A stretch of DNA of 64,000 bases from Hepsetus odoe (lineage: Eukaryota; Chordata; Actinopteri; Characiformes; Hepsetidae): the NCBI GenBank assembly GCA_017165825.1, contig CM029384.1, positions 17,545,067-17,609,066 on the forward strand, written 5' to 3'. The notes beneath the pieces were generated by a model, which saw only the letters and a list, made by a program, of their open reading frames with translations, was not told the DNA's origin and made no database searches. How positions within the stretch are numbered: position 1 is the stretch's first letter; every line of letters starts with the position of its first letter. This document shows positions 1 to 12,600 of this stretch, piece by piece. Both the position numbers and the translations under genes were made by a program.

Positions 1-1315
1 CTTTGGCTCAGCAGTGCAGCCGATTGTCGTCTTTTGCATCTGGCCGGCCTGATTTGTGGACTTAGCTGTTAATGGGGAGAAAGCTACACTGTAAACCATA
101 AAATAGTGATGAAGTACTTACAAATTCACCAGCGTCACTTGTTTTGGTTTGTCCCTGTGAGATCATATTTATCTCATCCCGCCTGCAGCTGATTTTCATC
201 CGGACTATAGTCATCTAGATTGTTGAAGAACGACTTAAATGATGAAAGGAGCACATGCAAAGTACCCAACCAGCAACGGTTAGACTTTTAAAAGAGGCCA
301 TTTTGAGTTCCTGGCATAGCCAGTGCCACAAAGCACAGTGAAATCTAACCAGAATATCCTGGAATGGGGTGAGCAGGGTCTACACTCATACAGGTGTGGC
401 TCATGGTGTTTCGTTCGTATTGAAACAATTAAGGCCAGATTTGCTGGTGTGACCCTTTCGTACAATCCAGGAAGAACCGGAGAACTGTGAAACAGTCTAA
501 AGAGGATGGCATCGTTCTCCCCTCAAGTTTGATTTATTTGATTTGACAGTAATTCATGCAAACAAAGTAATTCAGCGTTTCTTGTGTGAAATGATAGAAC
601 AGAAAACAAAAATAAAAAAAGTACATTTTTCTGGGTCCTGTCGTTAATTGTCAAACACTTAAATATAATATTTAGTGGGTTTTTTTCTTTGCATTTATTG
701 GTGTTTAGTTAGATTTCCTTTTTTGCGCTATTTTTTATTGATCCATTTATTATCAGCAGCGGATTTAGAATATGTAAAAAACATGAGAAAATTCCAAAAC
801 TTTCTGAGACATTTAAATCTTCACTCTGTTACCACTGTGACCAACGCACTCAGTCAAACCACTCAGAATGAACACGATACTGACATCGATTTCTGAAAGC
901 AGAAAAAACATTGTGGGATTCCAAATTAAAATCATCCTACTATTTTAGATGTTCCCCTGGACAGCAGGAGTGCAGGGTAAGATTGTGTGTTTGGGTCAGA
1001 AACAGCAATAACAGCTAAAGCGGAGGAAAGAACGGGTCTTTTTATCATTACGTTGCGTGTGAGAGATTAGGCAAGCCTTATCTGCCTTTGCCAATAGAGG
1101 CTAATTTGGAGCAGCTGTGCTTTTAGGAGGCTATCTGCTCCAGCACTTGATTGAAACTGGAGGTCCGACTTTGCAATTATTAACAAGCCCTTTCCTCTCA
1201 CAGTCAGCTTTTCCCATTTTTCTCCACTGACACCTCTCCATCCTCTTTGCTATTGAGGTCAGATTTCCATCTTTTATTTGAATAAGCCTAATTCCTCTTC
1301 CTTTCTATCTCATTT
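1..1315. other. coro7: Intronic sequence, no gene seen
   Basis: AT-rich single-copy-looking DNA. No exon with coding bias, splice pair or repeat was recognised. It is best placed in the large coro7 intron. Confidence 0.5.
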
Positions 1316-1512
1316 GTCGTTGTGAAACACAGCACAGCACACAGTGAAACACAAGCTCTGCATTTAACCCATACAAACACAGGGGGCAGCCATATGCAGC
1401 GCCCAGAGAGCAATGATGAGGACGGTACCTTGCTCAAGGGTAGCTCAGGACAACCTACTGGTCAGGGATTTGAACCCATGACCTTCCAAAGCTTGAGCCA
1501 ATCCCAACTGCT
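1316..1512 (-). mobile_element. tRNA-headed SINE, diverged copy
   Basis: Minus-oriented copy of the main SINE of this window. The landmarks, read on the plus strand, are CACAGCACACAGTGAA, GCAGCGCCCAGAGAGCA, GGTACCTTGCTCAAGGGTA and the B-box complement (GATTTGAACCC). The A-box end is degraded. Confidence 0.75.
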
Positions 1513-2110
1513 GTTTTTTTTGCTCTTTCCAAAAGAAAAGCTCAGTTTAAATGCACTCCATGAGCCGACCTAAGCTTGTTTTGGAAAAGGGTTTGGTTCT
1601 TTAGTATTCAGCTCCTCACCTCGCAAGAGCACTGACGGCACGGAGTCCTCGGATTTGACTGATTTCCCAACTCTGCGGTGCTGTTCTCTTTTCTCCCTGG
1701 ATCAATCAGTCTGTCGTTTAAAAATATTCATAATCATTTCAGCCTTCCTTCACTTGATTCTCTCTCCTTTCTTTGCTGCTGGGGTCAGCATTCCTGTGGT
1801 CATTAGCCTCACTGGTTGGATAAGGCCTTTGGGAGATGGAAACTTGCTGGCTCCTGCGGGGCTGTCAAAGACTGGCCAGGCCAGCATCAAGTGCATTATG
1901 AGGAATATAGAAAAAAAAACATTTTAACATCCGCTTTCGCATTGTAGCCAGGTAAAATGAACAGAGAAAAAAATCCAATTGAAAAAGAATGCAAGCTCTC
2001 TAATGAGTTCAACTATAAAAGCCAAAAAAATAAGAAGAATGTTGCATGAGAATACATAGTTCTGTCATTTATGTAGCAAATCTCTGACAGAAAGGGCATT
2101 TTTTTTTAAA

Positions 2111-2445
2111 TTCACTCACTCATTTTCTGAGCCGTTTGTCCTGATTAGGGTTGCGGGGGGCGCTGGAGCCTAACACCGCTCTCCCAGGGTGAAAGGCCGG
2201 GAGACACCTCGGACAGGTCGCCAGTCCATCACAGGGCAGACACACAGACAAACACACATCACACACACACACACACACACATCTAGGGGGCAATTTAGCA
2301 TCTACAGTCCACGGAGGGTGAGAGGAAACCCATGGGGAGACGCAAACTCCACACAGAAAGGACCCGGACCGTCCTGCCTGGGAAGCGAGACCAGGACCGT
2401 CCCGCCTGGGAAGCGAGACCAGGACCGTCCCGCTGTGCTGCTAGT
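2111..2445 (-). mobile_element. 3' end of an L2-type LINE (or its SINE partner)
   Basis: Minus-oriented block beginning with a short ACTC/TCAT-type tail, then TTTCTGAGCCG and GACAGGTCGCCAGTCCATCACAG, an AC microsatellite at about 2242-2281, and GGGTGAGAGGAAACCC with AACTCCACACAGAAAGGACC. This layout is a familiar fish LINE 3' region. It contains a 28-bp tandem duplication at 2370-2425 (unit starts CGTCCTGCCTGGG). No coding part is left. Confidence 0.65.
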
Positions 2446-4254
2446 TATTAAAGAATTGAGGATTTTGCTAATCTCTCTATTTGGAAACCAAATAAATTCA
2501 GTCAAATTCAAATTCTCTTTAAATAAAAAAAGTCATAATTTCATATGATTTAAAAGACAAATATCTTGTTTCAATGGAATTTTTGAAAACAGTGACCGAA
2601 AAACAACTTCGAGCAGATGTTAACCAAAAATTGTTTCACCACTTTCCACTACTGTCTCCTCCGTTTATTGCGCTAAGCACTAAGCTAGTCTAGAGACCTT
2701 CTGAGATGCCCCACTTCACTTGGAATGAGCTCATGGTATGGAGGGAAATTGTGATGATTTATGTTTTATCTTGGCTTTAAAACAAGTTCACTGTAGGGAC
2801 TCGTTTGAAGGAGGCACTCTCCAAGCGGACTGATTTACATTTCCTTTGTAGAAAGTAGCAGCACTCAGATGCCAGGTAGCAAGACAGGGTGGAGCAGGAC
2901 AAAGAGATGACTAGATGCAGTAGAGGTTAAATGGACTCATTATGGTCTGTCTCATTTCCACTCATTCCTGAGCCTCCAGTATTCTGTCCAGAATACTCAG
3001 TCTGCAATAATCCAGGCCTGCGGCAGCTAGAGCTCAACAGCAGCGCACAGCTTTTCATTTCTTTTTGTTTGTGCTGGAGCAAGAAGTAGGGGCTCTGGTC
3101 TTAGTTCCAGCTTTACACACGCACGCAGGCTCCAAAAACAAAATGGCCTGGTCTTTTATTTCTTTACCCGCTCCACCATCGCAGAACCTTCCCTTTCGCT
3201 TGCAGGACGTGGCAATCCCACATCAGAGTCAGGGTGTGTGGAGCAGGAATAACATCGATCACATGTTGGATGGAACTTCAGCGGCAGCCGCGGCCAGTCA
3301 TCATCTTAGAAAAACACCCTGAGGAAGTGCTGAAGCAAAGAGCCATTCAGCAGCAGAGAGCCGTTCGGCTGAATTCAAAGGACTTTGTAAATGATTTGGA
3401 CAGAATCTAAATGGAATCTCGTATCCGTTTCATCTTGAATCAGTCTTTGCAAAGATGTGCCTTGTTGTTGACAGATGTACGACCCCATGCTCGCAATATG
3501 TGTGCCATTTTGCCTTTATGCCTTGGGGAAACTTCAGAGAGCCTATAAAATGCTATTGAGAAATCATCCGACCTGTGTACACATTTAACACGATTTAAAC
3601 ATGGGTAACCACTTTCTTCAAACAAAAAAAGAAAGGAAGTTTGAGGGAGAAACAAGTGTTCCGTGCCACACGACACTGTTTGAACACGTAGTGCTTGGCA
3701 GAACTCCCCCCTACTTCAAACTTCTGCAAACAAAAGGAAAAAAAAAAAAAAAGAGAAGAGGGAAAGAAAAAATAACGAGCAAAAAAGTATTTACTCAGCA
3801 GTAATTTTCAGTGGAATTTTCGAGAGATAATTTGAAAAAAATTCAACCCTCTTGGCTACAATGGGGTCTTTGAGGGCCTCAGCTTGAGCATTGGGTTTGG
3901 AGCAGTGCCAGATGGCCAGGTCTCTTAAATTCAGAGAATAAAGGGGGCCTTTTTATTGAAGGCTGGAGAGGAGAGAAGCAGAGACACACACTTGCACATG
4001 CACCAGCTCAGCTACCTGCTGGCGTCCACACACAGACTGGCCAGTGTTCGGGGGGGGAATGCTTCAATTTGCTACGACTGACATGGTCACATAGCATAGG
4101 CTCAAGACTAAGACTGCCGTGTTGCTGTACGATTTAAATTTAATTACACCATTTCATTTACAGATTATAATGTATATGTACATTTTTATGCATTACTGCA
4201 GTATTCATTTGTGACGTTCAACTGCCACAACATAAAGTGATCATAATAAAGTAA
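2446..4254. other. coro7: Intronic sequence, no gene seen
   Basis: No coding exon or repeat recognised apart from an A-rich tract near 3739-3755. Confidence 0.45.
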
Positions 4255-4945
4255 TGACAACACAAGGAGCATGATCATGGAGAACATGGAGAAACGCTCT
4301 AGAGAGGAATGAAAGTGAGACAGAATACATGAGTGTGAACGAAAGGGAGGATGGTGGAGTGGTTAGAATGGAGGAATTTAAATACTTGGGATCAATAGAG
4401 TAACGGCGAGTGTGGAGGGGAGGTGGAGAGTGCAGGTAGGTTGGATTGAGCAAAGACGAGTGGCAGGAGTGATCTGTGACGGGTACTAGCAAGAGTGAAA
4501 GGAAAAAATTTATAGGATGGCAAAAAGACCAGCTATTCTATATGGGTTGAAGACGGTGGTGCTGATGAAAAGACAGGAGGCGGCGCTGGAGGTGTCCGAG
4601 TAAAAGATGCGGAGATTTTCATTGGAAGGGACGAGGATGGACAGGATTAGAAAAGAGCATATTAAAGGCACAGCTCTGGTTAGATGTTTGGGGACAGAGT
4701 TAGAGAAGCAAGATTGCGTTGGTTTGGACCTGTCCAGAGGAGAGATGAGGATTATATTGGGAGGAGGATGTTGAAGATGGGAAGAGGAAAAGAGGAAGAC
4801 CAAAGAGATGGTTAATGGACGTTGTGAGAGGACATGCAGGTGATTGGTTTGAAGGAAGAAGATGCAGAAGACAGGAAGAAATGGAACCTGATGATCCGAT
4901 GTGGTGACTCCTAAACGGGTGCAGCTGACAGAAGTTATATGATTA
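4255..4945 (+). pseudogene. RTE-like LINE remnant, end of reverse transcriptase ORF and 3' end
   Basis: Plus-strand conceptual translation with frameshifts gives the C-terminal part of an RTE-type non-LTR retrotransposon: FKYLGS near 4378, a LYG motif near 4539, RLRWFG near 4715, and KRKRGRPKRW near 4785 followed by MDVV. The block ends in CTCCTAAACGGGTGCAGCTGACAG, shared with the copy at 59.8 kb. Stops and shifts show that it is dead and truncated at the 5' end. Confidence 0.7.
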
Positions 4946-6390
4946 TCTTGAGCATGTAAAAAAGGAACCCCACCCCACCTCCAGATCAAAAGGCAATCGC
5001 TCATTCAGCATTTTGAACTGATGATTTCCTTCTGCTTTAACCGTTGTGTGAACGGACTGTCTGAAAAGGTTCTTGTTAAAATGGAAGCGATCGTGTGTGC
5101 TGGACAGCAGTGCGCTGTTGTGTGTTTGTTGTTAAGCTGAGATTGTTGTGCCCCTGCCAGCCCTTTAAGGAGGGTGTGCATGTTTGTCCCTGCGCTACGT
5201 TCCGCTGAGTTCTTGCCAGTTTTCTACCTGTAAAAATGTGTGGGTGGTCAGCCATAGGGAGTGGATACATAAACAATATCAGCTTGTTGCTATTGAGTCT
5301 TGAGCAATGAGGGTATTTAAAATTGCTTATTAGATTTGGAAATGGTCTGTTTTCAGTCACTCCCCCTTCAATTTGCCCCCAAGCTTTCTCCATAAAGGAA
5401 AAATCTCATACCTTCCTTTCTCTAAATCTTAAACAGCCTTGTAAAAGTTTCCTCCTGGTGGTGTGCTTGCAGATGCTGCACGAAAGTTACCGTTCTGTCA
5501 AGCGGCACCGTTTCCTCAGCAAAGCACTTTTGAAATCTCAGAACTTTCTGTTACACTACTCTCAACACAGTGTGCACTAATTCAGAGGATATTAGCCATT
5601 TTTAAAGCTCTGAAGCACTTTTTAAAGCTCAAAACTGTATTCTGCATGTTCATCATTTCCACCACAAGAACTTCAATGCTTCAGGATCCTGAGGTTGAAA
5701 AGCAGTGCATCAGTACCACCTACAAAAAGAGAGCTACAAACATTGATGTTTTATACATTTTTATTGTTCTTTAAATGCGTTTTTTGAAAAACAATGGCAT
5801 CTTTCAAATATATACATTTCCATATAAACAGAGAACGAAACGGACCTTCCCAAAGTAATAGGGAAAAATATTCAGGAATATTTTCAATGCTTCATACTGT
5901 TCACACTTGATTTCCAGTTAGAATGCGCACACCTACATCACTTCTTTTAAACTGCACATCCTCCTTTGTTCAAACTTTACGCAAAGGTGCGTTTACGAGC
6001 ACAGGTATTGGTTATAATGTTTAAGATTTGAGTGATGAATCGAAGAGCCAGTGCTAAAACAGTAAAACAGTTCCTCACAGAGGCCAAGCAGTACAGGTAC
6101 CCACTAATGACCGACAGTGACTCGCGCTGTTCGGGCGTTAATAAAGTTGTGTAGTGATGCTGCATACAAGCACTATATTGGACAACCGCTGTTGATGCTA
6201 CAGGACTAATCGTCAAAGGGAATTCCAATAAAAAATTTAAAAAAAAAAAAAAAAAAAACCTGCAGTAATTATCAAAATAGTTTTTTGATTTCAAATTTGC
6301 AAAACAGTGCTTTGGAGAAACTTTGGCTTTCGTTTACTTTACAATGCTGGGGAAAGAAACTAGTGCTGGGAATGTCTCCAATATATCAAT
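4946..6390. other. Intronic/intergenic sequence with an A-rich tract
   Basis: No gene recognised. An AATAAA hexamer at 6228 is followed by about 20 consecutive A (6239-6258), like the end of a retroposed transcript, but the sequence before it was not recognised. Confidence 0.35.
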
Positions 6391-7596
6391 TTTATTTTAA
6401 ACTCAAAATGTTTCCTGCATGTACCGCTCTGCCAATCATTTTTTTAAAACCCAAAACCTCAAAACTTTTAAACAACATCAAATTGCAGATCATTTAATGT
6501 AGATAATTTCTATGAGGTAGTTTTAAGTACAATTAAACACTTTAGACTCTTCCCGACATCGTGAACAATCTTGATTCTATAGGGTTCTCCAGAACGTTGC
6601 ACACAGTTTTGACTCGTTTGGCTTGGTTTAGATATTGCAGGTGGGGGAAATATGAAAAAGGAGATATTGTAGATATTGTGACGGTGCAGAGGCTTTTGTT
6701 GCCAATGGGAACATTTACTACTGTAATCAAAGGAAATCTCTAACACAAAGCAATATCTTTAAAAGTTTAAAGCTTTCTGATTTTGCTGTAAGTATTTTAA
6801 GAAACATGTCTTTTGAGGCTGTACACAATAGAGCATAACTGGGGATATCAACCAACCGCTTATCGTTGTAATTTTAGTAATCCTGGTTATCTGGAACTCC
6901 TTTGTGGGCGACGGGACTATAGGCTAAAGAATCAAGGGGGGGGTTTAATTTCAACTCGGCACAGACTTTCAGCTACTTAAGACTGTCTGACATTTGCACA
7001 GTAAAGCCTTTGATTGACTTGGTGGTGCAAGCAATTTTAATCTTCAAAGATTTTAAGATTTTTTTTTTTTGGTCTGCTCAAAGGAAGAAAAGGAGCCTGA
7101 CAACAGTCATGGTATTATGGGACAGAAACAAAAGCAACACTAATGCAGATACAAAATATACACATAATGCACATAAGTGTTGATTTCATGTAACATGGAC
7201 AAAAGCAACACAAGCATCAGTCAGCACAATGACTGAAGAAGTCCTTGTCTTCATTTTCCAATGCATATATTGGATAGTGTTCACAGCAAGTACAACTCTT
7301 CTTGAGTGAATAGGTGCTACAAAGTCAAAAATTGCCTAAAATGCTTCAGTCATTAATTGGAACAACAGCTTCAGTGTCTCCCATATGAATGTGTTTAATG
7401 CTTAGACAATATAATGCCTAAATACCTGCTCTTCTGGCAGGATATTAATTAGAGACTTCCTGGTGCACACATGATAACTTGGCTCTAGAATGCTGGATTT
7501 TTATCAAAGTCTTGCTGGTTGGTCCCTCCATTTAGGCATCTGAAGAGAGAGAGCTCATGCTTTAGAAGCTAGAGAGCTTGAAAACAGTTTCAAATA
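6391..7596 (-). other. vasn: Probable vasn 3'UTR and 3' flank
   Basis: Downstream of the vasn stop (minus strand) there is no further ORF and no recognisable repeat. Candidate poly(A) signals on the minus strand are ATTAAA at 7394-7399 and 7036-7041, and the first canonical AATAAA at 6391-6396. The true end cannot be chosen from sequence alone. Confidence 0.4.
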
Positions 7597-9618
7597 TCAA
7601 AAGTAAGACGGCTTTAAAGTGTTCACATTATTATTGGCAGTGCAGTGATCTTGAATGAGAGGCACCTCATAGTCCAAGCCACCATTCTGCACCGCAGATG
7701 GTGAGGACATGATTTCTTGCTGCTTTTGGGGCAGGACCCCAACGTCCAGAGCTTCTTTGTCCCCCTCTAATTTCAGCTGAGAAGGGCTGCAGTCCAAGTG
7801 TACATGTGCCTTTTTCTTGTGCATATAACAAGCTACGCCAACAGCCACAGCACCTACCACCAGCAGAAGAAGGATAGCCACCGCTGGCACAAGCATTGAT
7901 TTCAACTTTGGACCCTCCACTTGTGGACTAATGTGCTGGAGGTTAGATGTATGGGCCTCTGTGCATACACTGTCTACATCACTGGGTTCTCCCAGGGGAC
8001 TGGCACAAACTGAGTATGTGGAATTAGGATGAAGTCCACGCAGTGTGTACTCTGGATAAGTGGCTGGAATATTCAGGTGCTTGGGCCGTTTATCTAATCC
8101 CGATAGGTTCCTGTAAGTCAGCTTGACTCCACGGATGTGTGGCCGGACCTCAATGTACCGATGAAAGTCTAGCCGTATAGACGAGCTTGTTACTATATCT
8201 GCGGTAATTTCAGGCATCACGGCCACTGTTGCTGTGGAAACATCCTCAAGAGGTGGTTTCTCGCCATTCTCACAATATTTCCCAACTGTTCCACGGGGAC
8301 AAGTGCACTCAAGGTGATCATTATGGTCTAGCCAACAGGTACCTCCATTTAGGCAGATATTGGATGGACAAAGACTCATTCTCACATCTGAGTCTATAGT
8401 GCTACTGGTGGAAACTGGGACTGGAGGTTGAAAGTTACCGTCAGTTTCAGTAGAAGTGTCATCACTGGGATTGAGCGGTTGAATGACACGCGTTGTACTC
8501 ATCAAGGTAGTGATCAGGGGAGGCAGAGTGGTGGTCTTAACTGTGGTACTGACAGTGGTGGTTGTGGGGCATCCAAAATCATGAGTTGTCAGTCTTCCCA
8601 ACACCTTTCCTGCATTTCGTGGTGGAAAATGACATCGGGTCTCCTCAGTTCTTCCCAGAGAAATGTCATGGTTACGTAGCCATCTAGGAAACCAAGCCAG
8701 CATGCATAGACAGTTAAAGGGATTTTCGGCAACAGTGAGTTTTTTGAGATGAGGAAAGAGCTGGGTCATGCTCTCAGGTAAAGTCTGTAAGCTGAGGCTG
8801 CTAATGTCCAACTCCTGAAGCTCGGTCAGATTTTCAATATCTTCCCATTGCAGAGGGCCCATGGGATTACCAGCCAAATTGAGTATTACCAGCCCTCTTG
8901 CCTCCTGCAGAACCATAGGAAAAATGTTTATTTGATTGTTAGAAATATCCAGCTCATGTAGGTTCTTCAAACTACTCAGGAATTCCTCATTCAGGCTGGT
9001 TAGCCCAAGCCCAGCCAGCTTCAGAGACTCCAGTTTTGGTGTTTGAAGGTCACTTGGCCCTGGAGAAGGGATTTTATTGAATCGCAAGTCTAGCAGAAGC
9101 AGACGGGGCATTTTAAGAGCAGGCACTGCAGTCAGTTTGTTCCCCTGCAGCTTTAACTCAAGTAGCTGCTCCAGACAATCAAAGGCAGCAGGATGGATGC
9201 TCATTATGACATTGTTATAAAGGTACAGCCTCTCTAGCAACTCCAGTCCAGCAAAGCTATCTTGGGAAATGTGGGTGATTTGATTGGAGGAAAGATCTAG
9301 GTTGTGCAGAGAAGAGAGCGGCTCAAACACATGATCTGGCAGCTGCACCAGTTTATTCTGACTTAAGTCTAGCATTTGTATGTTCTTCAGGCCAGTGAAG
9401 TCCTCCTGGTGCAGGGCCTCAATGCCATTCTGGAAGACATAGAGGTTTTTGGTTGGTGTAGGCACGTCAGAAGGCATGGTTGTAGCCCGACGTTGGAAAC
9501 AAAGAATAGTGTCTTCACTTGAACAGGTACAGTCTTCTGGGCAGTTGCTGGCCCATGCACTAGGTGGCAAGAGCAGGTAGAGGAGCAGCAGCTGCAGGAA
9601 AGCGAGCAAGGGCTTCAT
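7597..9618 (-). CDS. vasn: Vasorin, single-pass LRR/EGF/FN3 membrane glycoprotein
   Basis: Intact 673-codon ORF, the usual length for vertebrate vasorin. Visible in order: signal peptide about residues 1-23 (Leu-rich core, then AWA); Cys-rich LRR N-cap about 25-52; a run of leucine-rich repeats about 55-290; LRR C-cap about 298-350 with NPFNC start; Thr/Ser-rich stalk 351-410; EGF-like domain 417-449 with six Cys; FN3-like domain about 455-557; TM helix about 575-597 followed by KKK; 76-residue cytoplasmic tail with a DYEVPLI stretch near the end. N-glycosylation sequons at N263, N504 and N532. The family is known as a TGF-beta-binding cell-surface protein of vascular tissue. The start is the first ATG after a splice acceptor 28 nt upstream and precedes the signal peptide. 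It lies antisense inside the large coro7 intron. Whether this is the a or b fish paralogue cannot be told here. Confidence 0.96.
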   Translation of the reverse strand: MKPLLAFLQLLLLYLLLPPSAWASNCPEDCTCSSEDTILCFQRRATTMPSDVPTPTKNLYVFQNGIEALHQEDFTGLKNIQMLDLSQNKLVQLPDHVFEPLSSLHNLDLSSNQITHISQDSFAGLELLERLYLYNNVIMSIHPAAFDCLEQLLELKLQGNKLTAVPALKMPRLLLLDLRFNKIPSPGPSDLQTPKLESLKLAGLGLTSLNEEFLSSLKNLHELDISNNQINIFPMVLQEARGLVILNLAGNPMGPLQWEDIENLTELQELDISSLSLQTLPESMTQLFPHLKKLTVAENPFNCLCMLAWFPRWLRNHDISLGRTEETRCHFPPRNAGKVLGRLTTHDFGCPTTTTVSTTVKTTTLPPLITTLMSTTRVIQPLNPSDDTSTETDGNFQPPVPVSTSSTIDSDVRMSLCPSNICLNGGTCWLDHNDHLECTCPRGTVGKYCENGEKPPLEDVSTATVAVMPEITADIVTSSSIRLDFHRYIEVRPHIRGVKLTYRNLSGLDKRPKHLNIPATYPEYTLRGLHPNSTYSVCASPLGEPSDVDSVCTEAHTSNLQHISPQVEGPKLKSMLVPAVAILLLLVVGAVAVGVACYMHKKKAHVHLDCSPSQLKLEGDKEALDVGVLPQKQQEIMSSPSAVQNGGLDYEVPLIQDHCTANNNVNTLKPSYF

Positions 9619-9646
9619 GTTGCTGCTGTCACCAATCCCTTCACAC
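9619..9646 (-). other. vasn: vasn 5'UTR part of coding exon, with splice acceptor
   Basis: On the minus strand a pyrimidine-rich stretch ending TTTCAG lies just before GTGTGAAGG at 9646, and the ATG follows 28 nt later. This fits the known vasorin structure of a non-coding first exon and one coding exon. The matching upstream exon is probably in the CpG island near 26 kb. Confidence 0.7.
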
Positions 9647-12600
9647 CTGAAACGAGAAATTCAAGATTGTGTTAATGAACATTTGCATATTAAGTATTAC
9701 GCAACACTCTGAGCTCAGCCAGTTAAAAACTAAAGTGAATGGGAAAGAAAGGAAACAAAAACTGTTAACAGTCTGAACATTTTTCCTTACTGTATGTGCA
9801 GATTGTGATGTGATCTTAGCACAGCATCCCTCTGTGCATACAAAAGTCATTCGTAAAAAGTAGTCCAACCACAGGGGTACTTTAGTTTAATGATGCTACT
9901 TCAGGCAAGGCACACAAATCAACACATTTGAGAGAAGAAGAGAATCAGTGTATACAAAGAATGCAGGCAGGCTGACCTGGGTTAAGGAAGCAGTTTATCA
10001 TCCTCTAGAATGAGATTAATAACAAGAGTTAGCGGCCTTGAGAGGAGGGAGGAGATCTCACTTTCTCTTTTCTCCCAGGGTTGATGAAGATGTTGTGTAA
10101 GTATGGTTGTGTGGGCGGAGAGGTTCATTGTAAAGTTCACATTGCGGTAAAATTCAGTTTTTTTGGACAGTACAGCGAGAGACAGACATTGCTTTCCTCC
10201 TTTTGTAATCTTGCCATAGAGGCAAAATAGCCTAAAGGATTAATTCACTGAAGATGAGCAAGCGCAAAAAGGACTGAATATGGTGAACATCTGCAGGCAC
10301 CTTTGTCGGTGTATGACTAATGTCTTTAGGCAATGATGATCAAGTCTTATTAGTTGTGTTTTGGAGTTATGGCTGGTTAATGTCTGAAAAGTCTTGATGC
10401 TGCCTTTGCACTGGTTTTGTCTGTCTTCAGCATGAGAGGATAAGATTCAATGTCGGGAATTCTAAGAGATTGAATAAGCAAGAAAATGTTCAAAATGATG
10501 CTGAAATGATAACGACGGATACGTTATTGTGCACACTTCTAAGACTTTTCTTCTATCATTGCATGAACAGTTAAATCTTTCACATCAGAGGTTAGCTCAG
10601 GAGCAGCTGATGCTGTGATTTGTGCTGGACAAATCATCATTTTCTAGTGGTCTAGGCGAGAAATCACCATTTATCTCTCCTCAACATGTGGCAAGATACT
10701 TTACTTGAGTAATACACCATCTCTGGTATTCTGATCAACTGGCTCACACTGGAAACGGTATTATCTGATCTGTGGTCTATGGTGTGTAAAGCACAGGAGG
10801 CCTAATGAGGAATTTCACTCCAGGTACTGTTGGAAAAAAACAGCACATACATAAATTATAGATAACACAACTAGTAGATCACAGTGTGCCACGGTCAGTT
10901 AACCTCAAAGGGTCACAGGTTATTGATGTCCCATGGTGTTTAGCTTTTTGAGCACCGTGGGAATACTCAGTTGAATACATTTGACTTTGATTCTTTGTTA
11001 AATTATCAACATACATGTCCTTTTAGGAGTGTGACATCAATGGATGAGCACTGCAGAATGCTAATTTAAGAGCTGTTAGTGTCATTCATGAGCACAAATT
11101 CAAAATAGGAATTCAAACTTAAAAGAAAGGGAAGTAGCACAGTGCTTTTGAAACTAGCTTCAGGGAACACTGAAAAAGCTATAAAGCCATCAGGAAACAA
11201 GTGCAAGAACTGGGAGAAAAATCCACAGAGGAGGCTCAACTGAAGACAAATAGTGACTGCTTCTCTTTTAGTCAATGTAAATGTGGAATGGCCTAACATG
11301 AGGGAGCAAAGGGGCACAGAGCGTTTAAAAACAAGAACTGCAATGGAAGGGAAAATATAAAGAAACACAAATAAATGTAGAAGTTTTAAGTTTGCTTAAA
11401 ATGGGATGGGTTGTGTTTTATAAAGTTCTACTTGCCATGGGAAGAACCTGCCTTTGTCAACACCAGCTTACTGAATCTCATCTGAACCTACTCCTCTTTC
11501 AGAAGTGGTGTGAAAACATGAAGGCCAAGTCCTCCCTTCTGGAATTTAGAGGAAGCAGAGCTTAAAAGAAAGAGCGCAGGCTAGTATTCAGAATGCATCT
11601 ATGTTAGTTGAGAAAACTCAGGATCAAGGAGAATATCTTTCAGTAAAAACCCAGGCAGTGATGTATCATGAAGAAGATATGAAACAGAATTGGGCTAAAA
11701 TGAAAAAGATTACAAATAGGGTATTTTTTTTTACTACTAAACATGTAAACTAAAAATGAAAACTTTTGTAGAGGATATCTTGGGCATTTCCTAAAGTCAT
11801 TTCTCTGATACAACCACGCTTAAAACAGCTCTATAAAAATCAGTAGATATCCTTTCAGTTTTACTTTCAAAATGTTTCCAAATCCAAAACCAAATTTCAG
11901 GAGATATCAGGCAAAAAAAAAACCCAAAACCCTTTCTGTTTCTGAAGTTTTACTGCATTCTTCACATCCAGCTGGATGTTATGTTTAGAAATGGTTCCAC
12001 ACCTGTAATAGAACATTTCCTGGCCATCGTCCCACCTCTTGATTCTTGGTATTAAAATTTGTTACACATCGTAAAACTGGTTGCAAAAGGAATGTCTCTA
12101 ATGACCAGCAGGGTAGGGTGAAGAAACTAACATTTTTAGTTGATATTTATCATCTTATGACCATAATAATTTGAGGCCTGTTTTGATGCCAAAAACATTT
12201 CTTTTTACTTTCACTTTATTCAAACCACCACTCTAAAAGGGCTTAAAAGACTATGGCAGAGATGATTTATGAGTTCTCCTGCCACCAGGCTCACTTCAGA
12301 TAACCCTTTGCATTTCCCTGCAATTTAATTCGATCTTCTTTTACTGTGTGGTAGACGGTATCTTATCAACCAGCAAATGAGAAAGACCTCTTAGGGATTA
12401 GCTCAAAGCTTTATGCATCACTTGTGCTGAGTGATTTCTGACTGCGAAGGCTTTAACATAAGTACTTGTGTACTGCAGGCCAAGGAGAAAGAGACCAAGG
12501 AGGGAGTGTTGACTTGTCATTTCTTTGTGATGAGGCTGTCAATCGGTTATGTCGCCAAGCTCTGACTTGGCTTCTATGCTTTTTTACTTCCTGCTGTCTC

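Noticed and set aside
8428..8679. Plus-strand 83-codon ORF inside vasn
   Set aside because: It is a shadow of the vasn coding exon, opposite the Thr-rich stalk and LRR cap.
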